NCBI GenBank assembly: GCA_030431775.1
Contig: JAUIHW010000009.1
Span: 1-46,524 of the forward strand
DNA from: Gammaproteobacteria bacterium
GTDB lineage: Bacteria > Pseudomonadota > Gammaproteobacteria > Pseudomonadales > JAUIET01
Length of the DNA: 46,524 nt
Reading direction: 5' to 3'
Below the pieces are notes generated by a model. That model made no database searches and had not been told where the DNA came from. It saw only the letters and a list, made by a program, of their open reading frames with translations. Positions 1 through 8,937 of the stretch are shown one piece after another; positions within the stretch are counted from its first letter, which is position 1; each line of letters begins with the position of its first letter. A program made the position numbers and the translations under genes.

Positions 1-2
1 TC

Positions 3-461
3 AGTGAGGCGGAATTGAGCGACACCCTGCTGAGGGCAAAAGCCAGTCGCGAGCGCATTGTTATGACCAACGGTTGTTTCGATATTTTACACGCCGGCCA
101 CGTGGCCTATCTGTCCAGCGCTGCCGAGCTGGGTGATCGGCTGATTGTTGCGGTCAATGATGACGAATCAGTACGCCGCCTCAAGGGCGATGGTCGGCCG
201 GTCAATAGTGTCGGACAACGCATGGCTGTGCTGTCGGGCCTGGAAAGTGTGGACTGGGTTGTTCCGTTCAGTGAGGACACGCCGGAGCGTTTGATTTCAG
301 CCCTGTTGCCGGACGTGCTGGTCAAAGGCGGAGACTACACGGTAGAACAAATTGCCGGTGCCGAAGCGGTGTTGGCCAATGGCGGTGACGTAAAGGTTCT
401 TGAATTTATTGATGGTCTTTCAACCTCGGCAATCATCGCCGCCATTCGTAAAAAGGTTTGA
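3..461 (+). CDS. hldE: HldE, heptose-1-phosphate adenylyltransferase half (5' end cut by window)
   Basis: This is the C-terminal nucleotidyltransferase domain of the bifunctional enzyme that makes ADP-D-glycero-beta-D-manno-heptose for the LPS inner core; this half transfers AMP from ATP to heptose 1-phosphate in the cytoplasm. The visible protein has the family's [11 protein letters not shown] segment with the HxGH nucleotide-binding signature, then [15 protein letters not shown] and the terminal DGLSTSAII stretch, matching the end of E. coli HldE. The frame stays open to the left edge, so the N-terminal sugar-kinase domain (about 320 residues in the family) should lie outside. The in-frame TTG at 15 is only the first formal start and is probably not used. 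hldD begins 3 bases after the stop, indicating co-transcription. Identification is near certain. Confidence 0.95.
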   Translation, partial: SEAELSDTLLRAKASRERIVMTNGCFDILHAGHVAYLSSAAELGDRLIVAVNDDESVRRLKGDGRPVNSVGQRMAVLSGLESVDWVVPFSEDTPERLISALLPDVLVKGGDYTVEQIAGAEAVLANGGDVKVLEFIDGLSTSAIIAAIRKKV

Positions 462-464
462 AGC

Positions 465-1430
465 ATGCTGGATTCCACAAACATGATTGTCGTTACCGGC
501 GGTGCCGGGTTTATTGGAAGCAATCTCGTGCAGGCCCTTAACCAGCAGGGCCGCGACGACATCATTGTCGTTGATGACCTGCGCGACGGTCACAAGTTCA
601 TCAATATTGCCGATTGCAGCATTGCTGACTATCTCGATTTCGCAGAATTTCGAGAGCAGCTGGCGCTCGGCGCCTACCGTGGCCTGCAGGCGGTTTTTCA
701 CCAGGGCGCCTGCTCTACTACGACCGAGTGGGACGGTCGCTATATGATGGACAACAACTACAGCTATTCCAAAGCACTGCTGCATCATTGCCTGCACAAT
801 AGTATTCCTCTGATTTACGCATCTTCCGCAGCGGTTTATGGGGCCAATGAACAGTTCGTCGAGCAGCCTGCCTGCGAACAACCGCTTAATGTGTATGGTT
901 ACTCCAAATTGCTGTTTGATCAGTACGTCAGGCGGGTTGCCAAGCTTGAGCGCCCCTACAGCCAGGTAGCCGGTTTGCGATATTTCAATGTCTATGGCCC
1001 GCGCGAGCAACATAAAGGGAGCATGGCCAGCGTCGCATTTCACCTGCATGGTCAGTTGGCCAAGGGCGATAGAGTTCGCCTGTTTGAAGGCAGCGACGGC
1101 TATGCAGCGGGTGAACAACGGCGGGATTTTATCTTTGTCGGCGACGCAGTTGCAGTGAACCTGTGGTTACTGGAATCCGGTGTTAGTGGAATTTTCAATG
1201 TGGGTACCGGACGCAGTCAGACGTTCAACGATGTGGCCAGTGCGGTTATCGCTCACCATGGCCGCGGGCAGATCGACTACATTCCGTTTCCCGAAGGCCT
1301 CAAAGAGGCCTATCAAAGCTATACCCAGGCTGACATGCAGAAACTTAAGGCCGCAGGTTACAGCCAGGAATTCAAAACGGTCGAACAGGGCGTTGCGGAA
1401 TATCTGGCTACTCTTGAAGCGCCAGTTTGA
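465..1430 (+). CDS. hldD: ADP-L-glycero-D-manno-heptose 6-epimerase HldD
   Basis: HldD is the last step of the ADP-heptose pathway. It epimerises C6 of ADP-D-glycero-D-manno-heptose using tightly bound NADP(H) and supplies the LPS heptosyltransferases. It is a short-chain dehydrogenase-like epimerase: the Rossmann motif TGGAGFIG is at residues 11-18, and YASSAAVYG near 118-126 is followed by the Y144-x3-K148 catalytic pair in YGYSK. The length of 321 residues is close to the usual 310. Two starts are possible: ATG 465, with AAAGG 8 bases upstream, or ATG 483, which gives the N-terminus typical of the family (MIVVTGG). The 3' end overlaps the convergent heptosyltransferase gene by 23 bases. 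Confidence 0.96.
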   Translation: MLDSTNMIVVTGGAGFIGSNLVQALNQQGRDDIIVVDDLRDGHKFINIADCSIADYLDFAEFREQLALGAYRGLQAVFHQGACSTTTEWDGRYMMDNNYSYSKALLHHCLHNSIPLIYASSAAVYGANEQFVEQPACEQPLNVYGYSKLLFDQYVRRVAKLERPYSQVAGLRYFNVYGPREQHKGSMASVAFHLHGQLAKGDRVRLFEGSDGYAAGEQRRDFIFVGDAVAVNLWLLESGVSGIFNVGTGRSQTFNDVASAVIAHHGRGQIDYIPFPEGLKEAYQSYTQADMQKLKAAGYSQEFKTVEQGVAEYLATLEAPV

Positions 1431-2463
1431 CCTTGTCGAGCACATCGGCCGGCTGAATTAGCTTCATAACCTCACGGTGGCGAACCCGCTGGCCCCATTT
1501 CAGTTGCTCAGCCGGCTTTTCCAGATAAGTCACTGCTGCTTCGTGGTATTTATTGACACTGTATTCGGGGGAGCGATACGGGCCGGTACGTAACGGGTTG
1601 CTGCTGGCGTACAAACCGACTGCAGGCACGTTCAACAGGTTGGCTATGTGCAGTGGGCCGGTATCCGGTGCAATGACCAACCGAGCACCCTGAATAATGG
1701 CCGCCAGCTCATCCAGACTGGTCTGCCCGACCAGATCGAGCACGTCTGTGGCGCTGGCGGAAGCAAGCTCGCGGGCCAGTGCTTTCTCTTCTTCAGAGGG
1801 CCCGCCGGTGACGACGCATTGCAAACCCTGTTCCGCCAGGAATTCGATCACCGGTGCATAACAGTGCATCGGCCAGTTTCGCCAGTTATTCCGGCGCACA
1901 CTACTGCAGGGATTTAACACGGCGTAGGGTGCCTGGGGTAGCCGTTGTCGGGCCTGATCAAGCAGTTCTGCGGGAAGCTCAAAACGCCAATCCAGTGCTT
2001 GTTGAGCAACGCCCAGTGCCTCCAGAAAGCCGAGAAAACCTTCTAACACATGTTGCTGTGGCTTACCCTGAATGCGGTGAGAGCTGAACAACCACTGCCC
2101 GTCGATTGCGCGCTCGCGATCAAAACCCAGCTTGATTGGCGCCCTGATCGAACTGGCCAGCAAGCTGGCCCTGAGGGCTGCCTGCATATGCAACAATACG
2201 TCGAAAGAGTGCTGGCGCATTGCCTTGCGAAATTTTCGCACTGCTGACCACCCGCCGTTTTTGTCAAAGGTGATAAAATCAACCCCGTCAAGATGGCGTA
2301 GCAATTGATATTCCAACTTGCCAATAACCCAGCTTATCCGGCAGTCAGGCCAGTGCCGTTGTAAGGCACGTACCACCGGAACCATGTGCGTCGTATCTCC
2401 AATCGCGGAGAGGCGCAAAATGCACACCGAGCGAGGCGGTTGTGACAGAGGTAATCCAGACAT
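1408..2463 (-). CDS. LPS heptosyltransferase, glycosyltransferase family 9 (WaaC/WaaF-like)
   Basis: This is predicted to be a cytoplasmic-face enzyme that adds heptose from ADP-heptose to the Kdo-lipid A acceptor during inner-core assembly. The N-terminus carries the GT9 signature [19 protein letters not shown] (residues 16-34). The C-terminal nucleotide-binding half carries [13 protein letters not shown] and ends in a GPYRSPEY-type segment. Length (351) is normal for the family. I cannot decide between heptosyltransferase I and II from sequence alone. The neighbours hldE, hldD and kdkA support an inner-core role. The ATG at 2463 lacks a clear ribosome site; an in-frame GTG at 2427 would give a more typical short N-terminus and would remove the head-to-head overlap with kdkA. 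The gene converges on and overlaps hldD. Confidence 0.88.
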   Translation of the reverse strand: MSGLPLSQPPRSVCILRLSAIGDTTHMVPVVRALQRHWPDCRISWVIGKLEYQLLRHLDGVDFITFDKNGGWSAVRKFRKAMRQHSFDVLLHMQAALRASLLASSIRAPIKLGFDRERAIDGQWLFSSHRIQGKPQQHVLEGFLGFLEALGVAQQALDWRFELPAELLDQARQRLPQAPYAVLNPCSSVRRNNWRNWPMHCYAPVIEFLAEQGLQCVVTGGPSEEEKALARELASASATDVLDLVGQTSLDELAAIIQGARLVIAPDTGPLHIANLLNVPAVGLYASSNPLRTGPYRSPEYSVNKYHEAAVTYLEKPAEQLKWGQRVRHREVMKLIQPADVLDKVKLALQE

Positions 2464-3215
2464 ACGATTGTGAGGGAATCAGGGTAAGTCGGTTGGGGAG
2501 CGGGCTATTCGGCTCTGAATGCTACATGCTATCCAGTTCAGAGTGCACTGTCGAGCCACTCGAGCTGCATCAGTTGTTTCTGGCCAATCAACCTGAAGAG
2601 CACACCGGCCAGGCTGTACAAAGTGGACGTGGCCACGTGCGCGTATTCGAACACAACGCCAAGTCAATGGTTCTGCGGCGTTACCGTCGCGGCGGCCTTA
2701 TCAGTCGCTGGCTGAAAAGCCACTATTTATGGACCGGTCTGCGTAACAGCCGGCCATTTCGCGAGCTGAGTCTGCTCAATTACTTACAGTCACAGGCCGT
2801 GCCGGCCTGCAAACCCTTCGCGGCCATGGTGCAACGGCGGTTTGCGGTGTATTCCGCCAGTCTGATCACCTTTGAGGTGGCGGAGTCGGAAACGCTTGGC
2901 AATTTGCTGCGCGAAGGCAGGGTGGAAGACCGGCATTGGCAGCCGGTCGGTGAAGCGATCCGAAAAATGCATGATCTGGGGGTCTGGCATGCGGATTTGA
3001 ATGCACACAATATTCTGCTCAGTGGTGATCGCGCGGTGCTGATTGACTTTGATCGTGGCCAGCTAAAGGCAAAACACTTAAGCAACTGGAAGCAGGCAAA
3101 TCTGTACCGCCTGGCGCGTTCATTTGAGAAACTAAAAAATCGGTACGGGTTCGAATTCGGTCAGCAACAGTGGGAGGCATTGAAAGCGGCCTATGCCAAC
3201 AGAAAAGGCGCTTAA
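2442..3215 (+). CDS. kdkA: 3-deoxy-D-manno-octulosonic acid kinase KdkA
   Basis: KdkA is a kinase of the LPS inner core that phosphorylates the Kdo residue of Kdo-lipid A, using ATP on the inner face of the membrane. The protein has an eukaryotic-kinase-like fold: RRYRRGG near 79-85, the catalytic loop HADLNAHN at 183-190 with Asp185, and the metal-binding IDFDRG at 201-206. These features match Haemophilus influenzae KdkA (about 241 residues). GTG 2442 is the longest start; TTG 2493, 8 bases after AGGG, would give an N-terminus closer in length to the H. influenzae protein and would avoid the overlap with the divergent heptosyltransferase. The gene overlaps the convergent GGDEF-EAL gene by 4 bases. 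KdkA is typical of bacteria that carry a single phosphorylated Kdo. Confidence 0.9.
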   Translation: MTEVIQTYDCEGIRVSRLGSGLFGSECYMLSSSECTVEPLELHQLFLANQPEEHTGQAVQSGRGHVRVFEHNAKSMVLRRYRRGGLISRWLKSHYLWTGLRNSRPFRELSLLNYLQSQAVPACKPFAAMVQRRFAVYSASLITFEVAESETLGNLLREGRVEDRHWQPVGEAIRKMHDLGVWHADLNAHNILLSGDRAVLIDFDRGQLKAKHLSNWKQANLYRLARSFEKLKNRYGFEFGQQQWEALKAAYANRKGA

Positions 3216-5176
3216 CGGTTTTTGAAACTCAGTACATTGCTACCATTCTGAGCCAGATACCACTGAGCAAAATCGTTTGCTCCCTGGGGTTTGGCGAAAT
3301 AATAACCCTGGACATAATCGCAGCCTTCTGCGCGTAGAAAGGCGAGCTGCTCGTCATTTTCTACGCCCTCGGCAACCGCCCTGAGGCGCAGAGAGCGGGC
3401 CATACTGATGATGGTGCGTGCAATAGCGGCGTCCGCATGGTTATGGGGCAGGTCGTCAACAAAGCTCTTGTCGATTTTCAACACGTGCACTGGAAAATGC
3501 TTCAGATAGGCCAGTGATGAATACCCGGTTCCGAAATCATCAATCGCCAGGGTAATTCCGAAATCATTCAGCTCTTTCAGCAGCTCGATCACCGTGTCAC
3601 CCTTGTCCATAATCCCGGTTTCAGTTATTTCCAGGGCCAGTTTGCCAGGCGACATGCCGCTGTCGCAGACCACTTGTTTAATGTTTGCCACAAGCTCAGG
3701 GTTTTGAAACTGGATGGATGACAAGTTGATGCCGACGCGCAGATCAGCCAAGCCGGTATCACGCCAGGCAACTTGCTGCCGGCAGGCATGGCGCAACACC
3801 CAATCACCCAGTTCGTCCATCAAGCCGGCTTCCTCGGCAAGCGGGATAAATTCATTGGGCGGAACCTGACCGCGAATGGGATGATTCCAGCGCAGCAACG
3901 CTTCGACGCCGCGCACGCCGCTAGTTTCCAGATCAATAAGCGGTTGATAATGCAGTTCAAACTGATCTTCTTGTAGGCCCTGTAGCAGGTCATCCTGAAC
4001 CCGTTTTCTTGATTGGACCTGATCTTCAAGGCGCTGATCGAACAGGCGATAGGTGCTTCGCCCAGCGGACTTTGCTTGGTATAAAGCGAAATCGGCTTTC
4101 TGCATCAGGCTTTCCACATCGTCGGCATCATCCGGATAAAGGGCAACGCCCACGCTGTGCCCGGTGCCAATCTGTTTGTTATCAAACTCGAATCGCTCCA
4201 GTGCATCATGCACCACGTCATTGGCCAGAGTATTAACATCCATGGGATTGTTGATCTGTGTGGCGACAATGGCAAACTCGTCACCGCCCAGGCGGGCCAC
4301 CGTATCGGTGCTTCGCGCACGCGCTTTTAGTCGCGTTGCCACAGTTTTCAGCAGTTCATCGCCTGCCATATGGCCATGGGTGTCATTGATGTCCTTGAAT
4401 TTGTCGACATCGATAATGATCAGCGCCAGCGATATTCCAGTGCGATCCGAATTTGCCACTGCCTCGGCAAGGCGCTGGTTAAAAAGGGTTCGGTTCGCCA
4501 CGCCGGTTAAGTTGTCATAGTGCGCCAATTCGGTCAGCTCGGTATTGCTATCCACCATATGGCGGCGCCAGCGTGCTGCAAAACTCAGCACAATTGCCCA
4601 CAGTGAAGCCAATAGAATTACGGCCGCCAGGCTCAGGCGCTGCGACTGCCGTCGTGTTTGCTCGCCGGCACTGCGATTGGCGAGCGCACTGGCGTTCAGC
4701 AGATTTTGAAGTTTGTTATGCGTAGCGATATAGGTTTGCTTGCGTTCGGCATAAGTCGCGGAATTGAGCAATGAGATAGCCTTGCTGCGTGCGCCGCTAT
4801 TCAGAGCGGCAAACACCAGGTCTTCAATGGCGAGCAATTCGCGGTTGGCTGAACGCAGTTTGCTGAGCGTATCTCTGGCCACATAGGTTTCTGCCCGACG
4901 CAGCGCATTATTGATCAGCTTTGATGTGAAGGCGTGTCGTTGCCGCCAGACTCCCTGCAAGTCACCACTGTGCGCAGCAACCTGTGCTGTCATAGTCAGT
5001 ACTTCGTCGTAGTAACGAATATCATTGTGCAGGTTGGCGAGTTTAAGGCTTTGATCGATACTGTGCTGCATCGAATCCTGCAACGCCGATAGCCGGTAAT
5101 GTACGCCGATAAAAACGGCTACTGACAGCAATATGGCGGCAAAAATCGCCAGTTCCGATTTGCGCGAGCTATCCAT
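3212..5176 (-). CDS. Membrane-bound GGDEF-EAL protein (cyclic-di-GMP turnover)
   Basis: Predicted inner-membrane signalling enzyme for cyclic-di-GMP. Transmembrane segments at about 9-27 and 181-200 flank a periplasmic, mostly helical sensor of about 150 residues. A GGDEF domain follows, with the intact motif GGDEF at 297-301 and a product-inhibition I-site RSTD at 288-291 exactly five residues upstream. The EAL domain (about 395-640) has EAL at 425-427, DDFGTGYS at 546-553 and KIDKSFV at 568-574. Both catalytic domains look intact, so the protein could make and degrade the messenger. I recognise no named sensor family in the periplasmic part. No strong ribosome site is visible before ATG 5176. 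It lies downstream of, and in the same direction as, the diiron gene, with 122 bases between them, so co-transcription is uncertain. Confidence 0.92.
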   Translation of the reverse strand: MDSSRKSELAIFAAILLSVAVFIGVHYRLSALQDSMQHSIDQSLKLANLHNDIRYYDEVLTMTAQVAAHSGDLQGVWRQRHAFTSKLINNALRRAETYVARDTLSKLRSANRELLAIEDLVFAALNSGARSKAISLLNSATYAERKQTYIATHNKLQNLLNASALANRSAGEQTRRQSQRLSLAAVILLASLWAIVLSFAARWRRHMVDSNTELTELAHYDNLTGVANRTLFNQRLAEAVANSDRTGISLALIIIDVDKFKDINDTHGHMAGDELLKTVATRLKARARSTDTVARLGGDEFAIVATQINNPMDVNTLANDVVHDALERFEFDNKQIGTGHSVGVALYPDDADDVESLMQKADFALYQAKSAGRSTYRLFDQRLEDQVQSRKRVQDDLLQGLQEDQFELHYQPLIDLETSGVRGVEALLRWNHPIRGQVPPNEFIPLAEEAGLMDELGDWVLRHACRQQVAWRDTGLADLRVGINLSSIQFQNPELVANIKQVVCDSGMSPGKLALEITETGIMDKGDTVIELLKELNDFGITLAIDDFGTGYSSLAYLKHFPVHVLKIDKSFVDDLPHNHADAAIARTIISMARSLRLRAVAEGVENDEQLAFLRAEGCDYVQGYYFAKPQGANDFAQWYLAQNGSNVLSFKNR

Positions 5177-5298
5177 GCCTGCTGTGTTGTGTCCTTGTCC
5201 GGGCGGTTCACAACAAAGTGTAGATTATTTGCACAAACCCTGTCGGCTCGCCTGCTAAACGGTATGGGCATTACTCAAGCGCATGAACAGTCAGCGGT

Positions 5299-6384
5299 TC
5301 AGGCGGCGTCGTGCAAAGGCTTGCTGATTTCCGCCCAGTCAATATCGTAGTCGTCAGGCAAATGTTCGTATTCAAGAATACCCAGCTCCTCGAATTTTGG
5401 TCGCACCGCATCGGTCAACAAGCCGATCCGGCGCAGGTTTGGCATGATGCGGGTAAACAGCAGGTCGCGAAACTTGTTGACCAGCGGGCCACGCAGGTAA
5501 ATCTCGCGCGCTTGTGCAACATCCCAGCCAAAATGTTGAAACACACCCGTGGGAATCAGACGTTCGCGCGCAACCACGCAGGCCTCGTAGGCAAACATAG
5601 CGCGAGCTTCTTTATCCTCTTCGCTCAATGTCTGTACATAGGCTTCCAGGTAATTCACTCCAAAGGTGACGTGACGGGCCTCGTCGCGAATGATGTAATG
5701 GAGCAGTTCACCAACGATGCTGTCCTCTGCAATGCTCTTCATCGTGGTAAACGCTGACAGCGCAAAGCCCTCTATAACCAACTGCATACCAATAAATTTC
5801 AGGTCCCAACGTGGATCTGTCAGAATTTTGTCTAGCAAAGACTTCAGGCTTGGATCTACCGGGTAACTCAGTCCGACCCGGGTTTGAATAAGCTTGTTAA
5901 AGGCCTCAACATGGCGGGCTTCATCGAAGGTCTGTGACGCGGCATACAGTTTGGCATTGTAAGTCGGGGCACAACTGGCCAATTGTGAAGCAACCAAAAG
6001 TGCCCCTTGCTCCCCGTGCAGAAATTGCGACAGAGTCCAGGCATTAAGGTGCTGATTCACCTCGCGCTGGCCATCTTCATCAAGCCGGGCGTAAGGCTCG
6101 TAGTCCAGGAATGCATTCAAATCCGGTGCGAGGTGGTGGAACATTGGCAGATCCCAGTTAATGTCCACCTCCGCGTTCCAGTTCAGCTTCTTGCCCAGCT
6201 CGTAGAGCTTGCGAATGCGGTCATCCTGAATGCTGTAGTCCCAGTTATAGCTGCCGGTCAATGGTGTATTGAAAATTTCAACCACATGCTCCACATCGGC
6301 CGGGCCAAGCTCAATGTCGTCCGCGTCGGCTTGCGGGTAATGAATGACCTCGTCCGGAGTTTTGGAAACCGTCTTAATGTCCAT
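5299..6384 (-). CDS. Ferritin-like diiron oxygenase/oxidase family protein
   Basis: A four-helix-bundle protein with a complete carboxylate-bridged diiron set. In 361-residue numbering the ligands are Glu125 (in HGEQGALL), Glu155 and His158 (DEARHVE), Glu205 (VIEGFAL), and Glu235 and His238 (RDEARHV). This is the arrangement of R2-like or AurF-like oxygenases and oxidases; the substrate cannot be read from the sequence. I chose ATG 6384 because AGGAG lies six bases upstream (6391-6395, complement). The longer frame to 6411 has no such site. A candidate promoter lies at 6412-6439. The gene is divergent from an AraC-type regulator, which probably controls it. It has no ferredoxin or reductase neighbour, so the electron donor would be encoded elsewhere. 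Confidence 0.8.
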   Translation of the reverse strand: MDIKTVSKTPDEVIHYPQADADDIELGPADVEHVVEIFNTPLTGSYNWDYSIQDDRIRKLYELGKKLNWNAEVDINWDLPMFHHLAPDLNAFLDYEPYARLDEDGQREVNQHLNAWTLSQFLHGEQGALLVASQLASCAPTYNAKLYAASQTFDEARHVEAFNKLIQTRVGLSYPVDPSLKSLLDKILTDPRWDLKFIGMQLVIEGFALSAFTTMKSIAEDSIVGELLHYIIRDEARHVTFGVNYLEAYVQTLSEEDKEARAMFAYEACVVARERLIPTGVFQHFGWDVAQAREIYLRGPLVNKFRDLLFTRIMPNLRRIGLLTDAVRPKFEELGILEYEHLPDDYDIDWAEISKPLHDAA

Positions 6385-6390
6385 GAGCGA

Positions 6391-6395
6391 CTCCT
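6391..6395 (-). promoter_or_regulatory. Ribosome-binding site that fixes the diiron gene start
   Basis: The complement reads AGGAG, six bases before ATG 6384. It shows that the first 9 codons of the longest open frame are not translated. Confidence 0.7.
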
Positions 6396-6411
6396 GTTCG
6401 ACAATATACAA

Positions 6412-6439
6412 AGAATACCCTTGCCTTAGGCGGTGACAA
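6412..6439 (-). promoter_or_regulatory. Candidate sigma-70 promoter for the diiron gene
   Basis: On the complement, TTGTCA (6434-6439) and TATTCT (6412-6417) are separated by 16 bases and lie just upstream of the ribosome site. CCTTG and CAAGG, a short inverted pair, flank the spacer region and could be part of an AraC-type operator. This is pattern matching only. Confidence 0.4.
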
Positions 6440-6492
6440 GGTGATTCAATACCTGTTTTTAGTCATTTCGGGCCAGAACAATCCGAGCGCCG

Positions 6493-7506
6493 ATGTACCA
6501 AACAAACCAACTGAAACTGCCCGGCTTCAATGCCTCGTCCAGGCTGGTATTGCTGCGAATGCTTGAGAAATTTGGCATTGGCACCCGGCGGCTCTGTCAG
6601 GAAACCCATCTTCGGGCGGAAGATGTCGATAATCTGAATTTTGAGCTGCCGATGGAGGACTTCGAGGCCCTACTGCTGCGCAGCCTGCGCTTATCGGGTC
6701 GACCGGACCTGCTATTGCGCTACGGACAGGAGTTCAGTCTCGCCAGCCTGGGTGTGCTTGGCTACGCATTCATGTGCTGTGAGAAGTTGGCCGATGTTCT
6801 CGAGCTGTTGATTCGTTATCACCGTTTGCTGTCGCCCGAATGCGAAGTCCGCCTTTCCATGGAAACGGAGCAGGTGCGACTCTCTCTGAACAAAGGCCTG
6901 CTTGGCAGGAAGGTAAAGTCGATCGACAGCGAAATTTTCTTTTCGGCGGCGGTGACCGTGTTTCAAAGCCTGGTACCAGTGGCCGAAGGTACGTTCAGCC
7001 TCGAGTTTTCCTATCCGCCGCCCGCGTACGGGGACACCTACCGGGAGCTGTTTGGGGAGGAAATCACCTTCCAGAGCGATGCCAACTGCATGCGCTTTCC
7101 GGCGAGCCTGTTGGACGAGCCTCTGCAATTTGCCAATCCGGTTATGAAGCAGTTGTATCTGCAACAGTGCGAGACTCTGCTGCAACGGGTGGATCACGGC
7201 CGCTTCAGCCACCGTGTTCAACAAGTACTGCTGGAGCAGCCCGGAGTTTTCCCGGGTATTGAACAGGCAGCCGCTCGCTTGCGCGTCGGCTCCAGAACAT
7301 TGCGGCGGCGGCTTGCTGCTGAGCACACCAGCTACAAAAAGCTCGTGCAGCAGGTGCGCTGTCAGCTGGCCGAGGAATATTTGCGGGAAAGCCCCCTGTC
7401 CATTCAGGAAATTGCCGACATGCTGGGTTACTCCGATGTGGCCAATTTCCGGCGCGCTTTCATTGCATGGAAGGGTATCTCGCCGGCGCAATATCGGCGC
7501 CTGTAA
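6493..7506 (+). CDS. AraC-family transcriptional regulator
   Basis: A 337-residue regulator. The N-terminal two thirds (about 15-210) looks like the AraC-type arabinose-binding-like domain found in OruR/ArgR-like regulators. The C-terminus (about 245-337) has two helix-turn-helix units: one around GIEQAAARLRVGSRTLRRRL, and the second in SIQEIADMLGYSDVANFRRA, ending in the typical GISPAQYRRL. It is transcribed divergently from the diiron enzyme, with about 108 bases between the starts, the usual layout of a regulator and its target. The effector is unknown. No good ribosome site precedes ATG 6493. Confidence 0.9.
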   Translation: MYQTNQLKLPGFNASSRLVLLRMLEKFGIGTRRLCQETHLRAEDVDNLNFELPMEDFEALLLRSLRLSGRPDLLLRYGQEFSLASLGVLGYAFMCCEKLADVLELLIRYHRLLSPECEVRLSMETEQVRLSLNKGLLGRKVKSIDSEIFFSAAVTVFQSLVPVAEGTFSLEFSYPPPAYGDTYRELFGEEITFQSDANCMRFPASLLDEPLQFANPVMKQLYLQQCETLLQRVDHGRFSHRVQQVLLEQPGVFPGIEQAAARLRVGSRTLRRRLAAEHTSYKKLVQQVRCQLAEEYLRESPLSIQEIADMLGYSDVANFRRAFIAWKGISPAQYRRL

Positions 7507-7513
7507 ACCGGCT

Positions 7514-7542
7514 TTGGCAGAGTCGGTGAGGCATGCTAATTT
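7514..7542 (+). promoter_or_regulatory. Candidate promoter for the Deg protease
   Basis: TTGGCA (7514-7519) and TAATTT (7537-7542) are spaced by 17 bases. TG sits one base upstream of the second box as in extended -10 promoters. It lies between the AraC-type gene and the protease start. Confidence 0.4.
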
Positions 7543-7579
7543 ATCAAACGCTGCGGACTGGAGACTGGCTTTGCCATCA

Positions 7580-8929
7580 ATGAAAAAACTGACCATGATG
7601 CTTGTGGTGCCCGTGTTGGCGCTGTTACCGATTTCCACCCAGGCCGCCTGGCCACTGACCGATGGCTCAGGCAAAGCGCTGCCATCTCTGGCCCCATTGA
7701 TAGAACGTGCCAACCCGGCGGTAGTGAACATTGCCACGGCTACTACCCAGCGTAGTTATAACCCCTTACTGAATGACCCCTTCTTCCGGCGATTTTTTGA
7801 TATACCCCGCCAGCCCAGCCGCACTCGCAAAGTGCGCAGTGCGGGCTCAGGCGTAATTGTTGATGCGGCCAAGGGGGTGGTTGTGACCAACCATCACGTT
7901 ATCAAAAATGCGGATGAAGTGCGGGTGATCCTGCACGATGGCCGGATAATGGACGCCGAGGTAATAGGCGGTGACCCGGAGGTTGATATTGCCGTGTTGC
8001 GTATCCAGGCTGATAAGCTGACCGAAATTCAGGTGGCTGATTCTGATCTTGCAAGAGTCGGAGACTTTGTTATTGCCATAGGCAATCCGTTCGGGCTGAA
8101 CCAGACGGTGACCACCGGCATTGTTTCAGCGCTGGGCCGAACCGGTCTGGGGATAGAGGGCCTGGAAAACTTCATCCAGACGGACGCCTCGATCAACCCA
8201 GGTAATTCCGGCGGTGCACTGCTAAACCTAAAGGGCGAATTAATCGGCATAAACACGGCCATTCTGGCGCCCAGCGGCGGCAACGTCGGCATCGGCTTTG
8301 CCATACCATCCAATATGGCCATGGCCAGCGTGACGCAAATTGTTGAGCACGGCAAAATTTCACGCGGTGAAATCGGTATCGATACGCAGGACATAGACGC
8401 CGAGCTGGCACAAGCTTTTGATCTGGACTCGCGGTCGGGCGCACTTATCACCAGCGTTGAGCCAGGCTCACCCGCTGATGAAGCTGGCCTGCAGTCCGGC
8501 GATGTCATAATCAAGGCAGATCGCAAAACAATCAAAAACTCCAGCGCGTTGCGCAATGCCATTGCCCTGCACCGCATTGGCGAAAAACTTAAACTGCAGG
8601 TGATTCGCAACGGCGAGCAAAAGTCTTACCGGGTAGACATCGCTGACCCCGCAGACTATCAGAGCAGCCAGCTGCAAAGCCCAATGGCGGTGTTTCTGGA
8701 GGGAGCGCGTTTCGAAGAACAGCCCAATCTTGGCCTCAAAGTCGTCGCGCTGGAAAAAGGCTCAAACGCATGGCAGGCCGGGCTACGCCTGAACGATGTG
8801 ATAGCCAGTGTGAACCGCCGCAAGGTGCAAAAAATTGAGCACATGGACTATGCCTTGCAGTTAAATCGGCGGCAAATTTTGCTGCGGGTGATTCGCGGCA
8901 ACGCATCGCTATATCTGGTTATTCGTTAG
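7580..8929 (+). CDS. Periplasmic serine protease of the HtrA/DegP/DegQ family
   Basis: Envelope quality-control protease/chaperone. The 449-residue protein has a signal peptide (residues 1-22, ending STQA-A) and a trypsin-like domain with catalytic His106 in TNHHVI, Asp136 in DPEVDIAVL and Ser210 in NPGNSGGAL. Two PDZ domains follow at about 262-355 and 370-449. This is the DegQ/MucD layout and length. ATG 7580 starts the signal peptide. A TTG at 7571 in the same frame has a better-placed GGAG (7560-7563) and could add three residues. The open frame continues upstream to 7214 inside the AraC-type gene, but that part is a shadow. A dehydrogenase gene follows after 8 bases in the same direction and may share the transcript. 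Confidence 0.95.
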   Translation: MKKLTMMLVVPVLALLPISTQAAWPLTDGSGKALPSLAPLIERANPAVVNIATATTQRSYNPLLNDPFFRRFFDIPRQPSRTRKVRSAGSGVIVDAAKGVVVTNHHVIKNADEVRVILHDGRIMDAEVIGGDPEVDIAVLRIQADKLTEIQVADSDLARVGDFVIAIGNPFGLNQTVTTGIVSALGRTGLGIEGLENFIQTDASINPGNSGGALLNLKGELIGINTAILAPSGGNVGIGFAIPSNMAMASVTQIVEHGKISRGEIGIDTQDIDAELAQAFDLDSRSGALITSVEPGSPADEAGLQSGDVIIKADRKTIKNSSALRNAIALHRIGEKLKLQVIRNGEQKSYRVDIADPADYQSSQLQSPMAVFLEGARFEEQPNLGLKVVALEKGSNAWQAGLRLNDVIASVNRRKVQKIEHMDYALQLNRRQILLRVIRGNASLYLVIR

Positions 8930-8937
8930 GAACAGAC

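Noticed and set aside
420-1118. A 232-codon open frame on the minus strand inside hldD
   Set aside because: It lies opposite a certain gene, has no recognisable domain and reflects codon bias of the real strand.
7214-7579. N-terminal extension of the Deg protease frame
   Set aside because: It overlaps the AraC-type gene in another frame, and the signal peptide at 7580 marks the true start.
6712-7737. A 341-codon minus-strand frame across the AraC-type gene and the start of the protease gene
   Set aside because: No family signature; both overlapped genes on the plus strand are clear, so this is a shadow frame.
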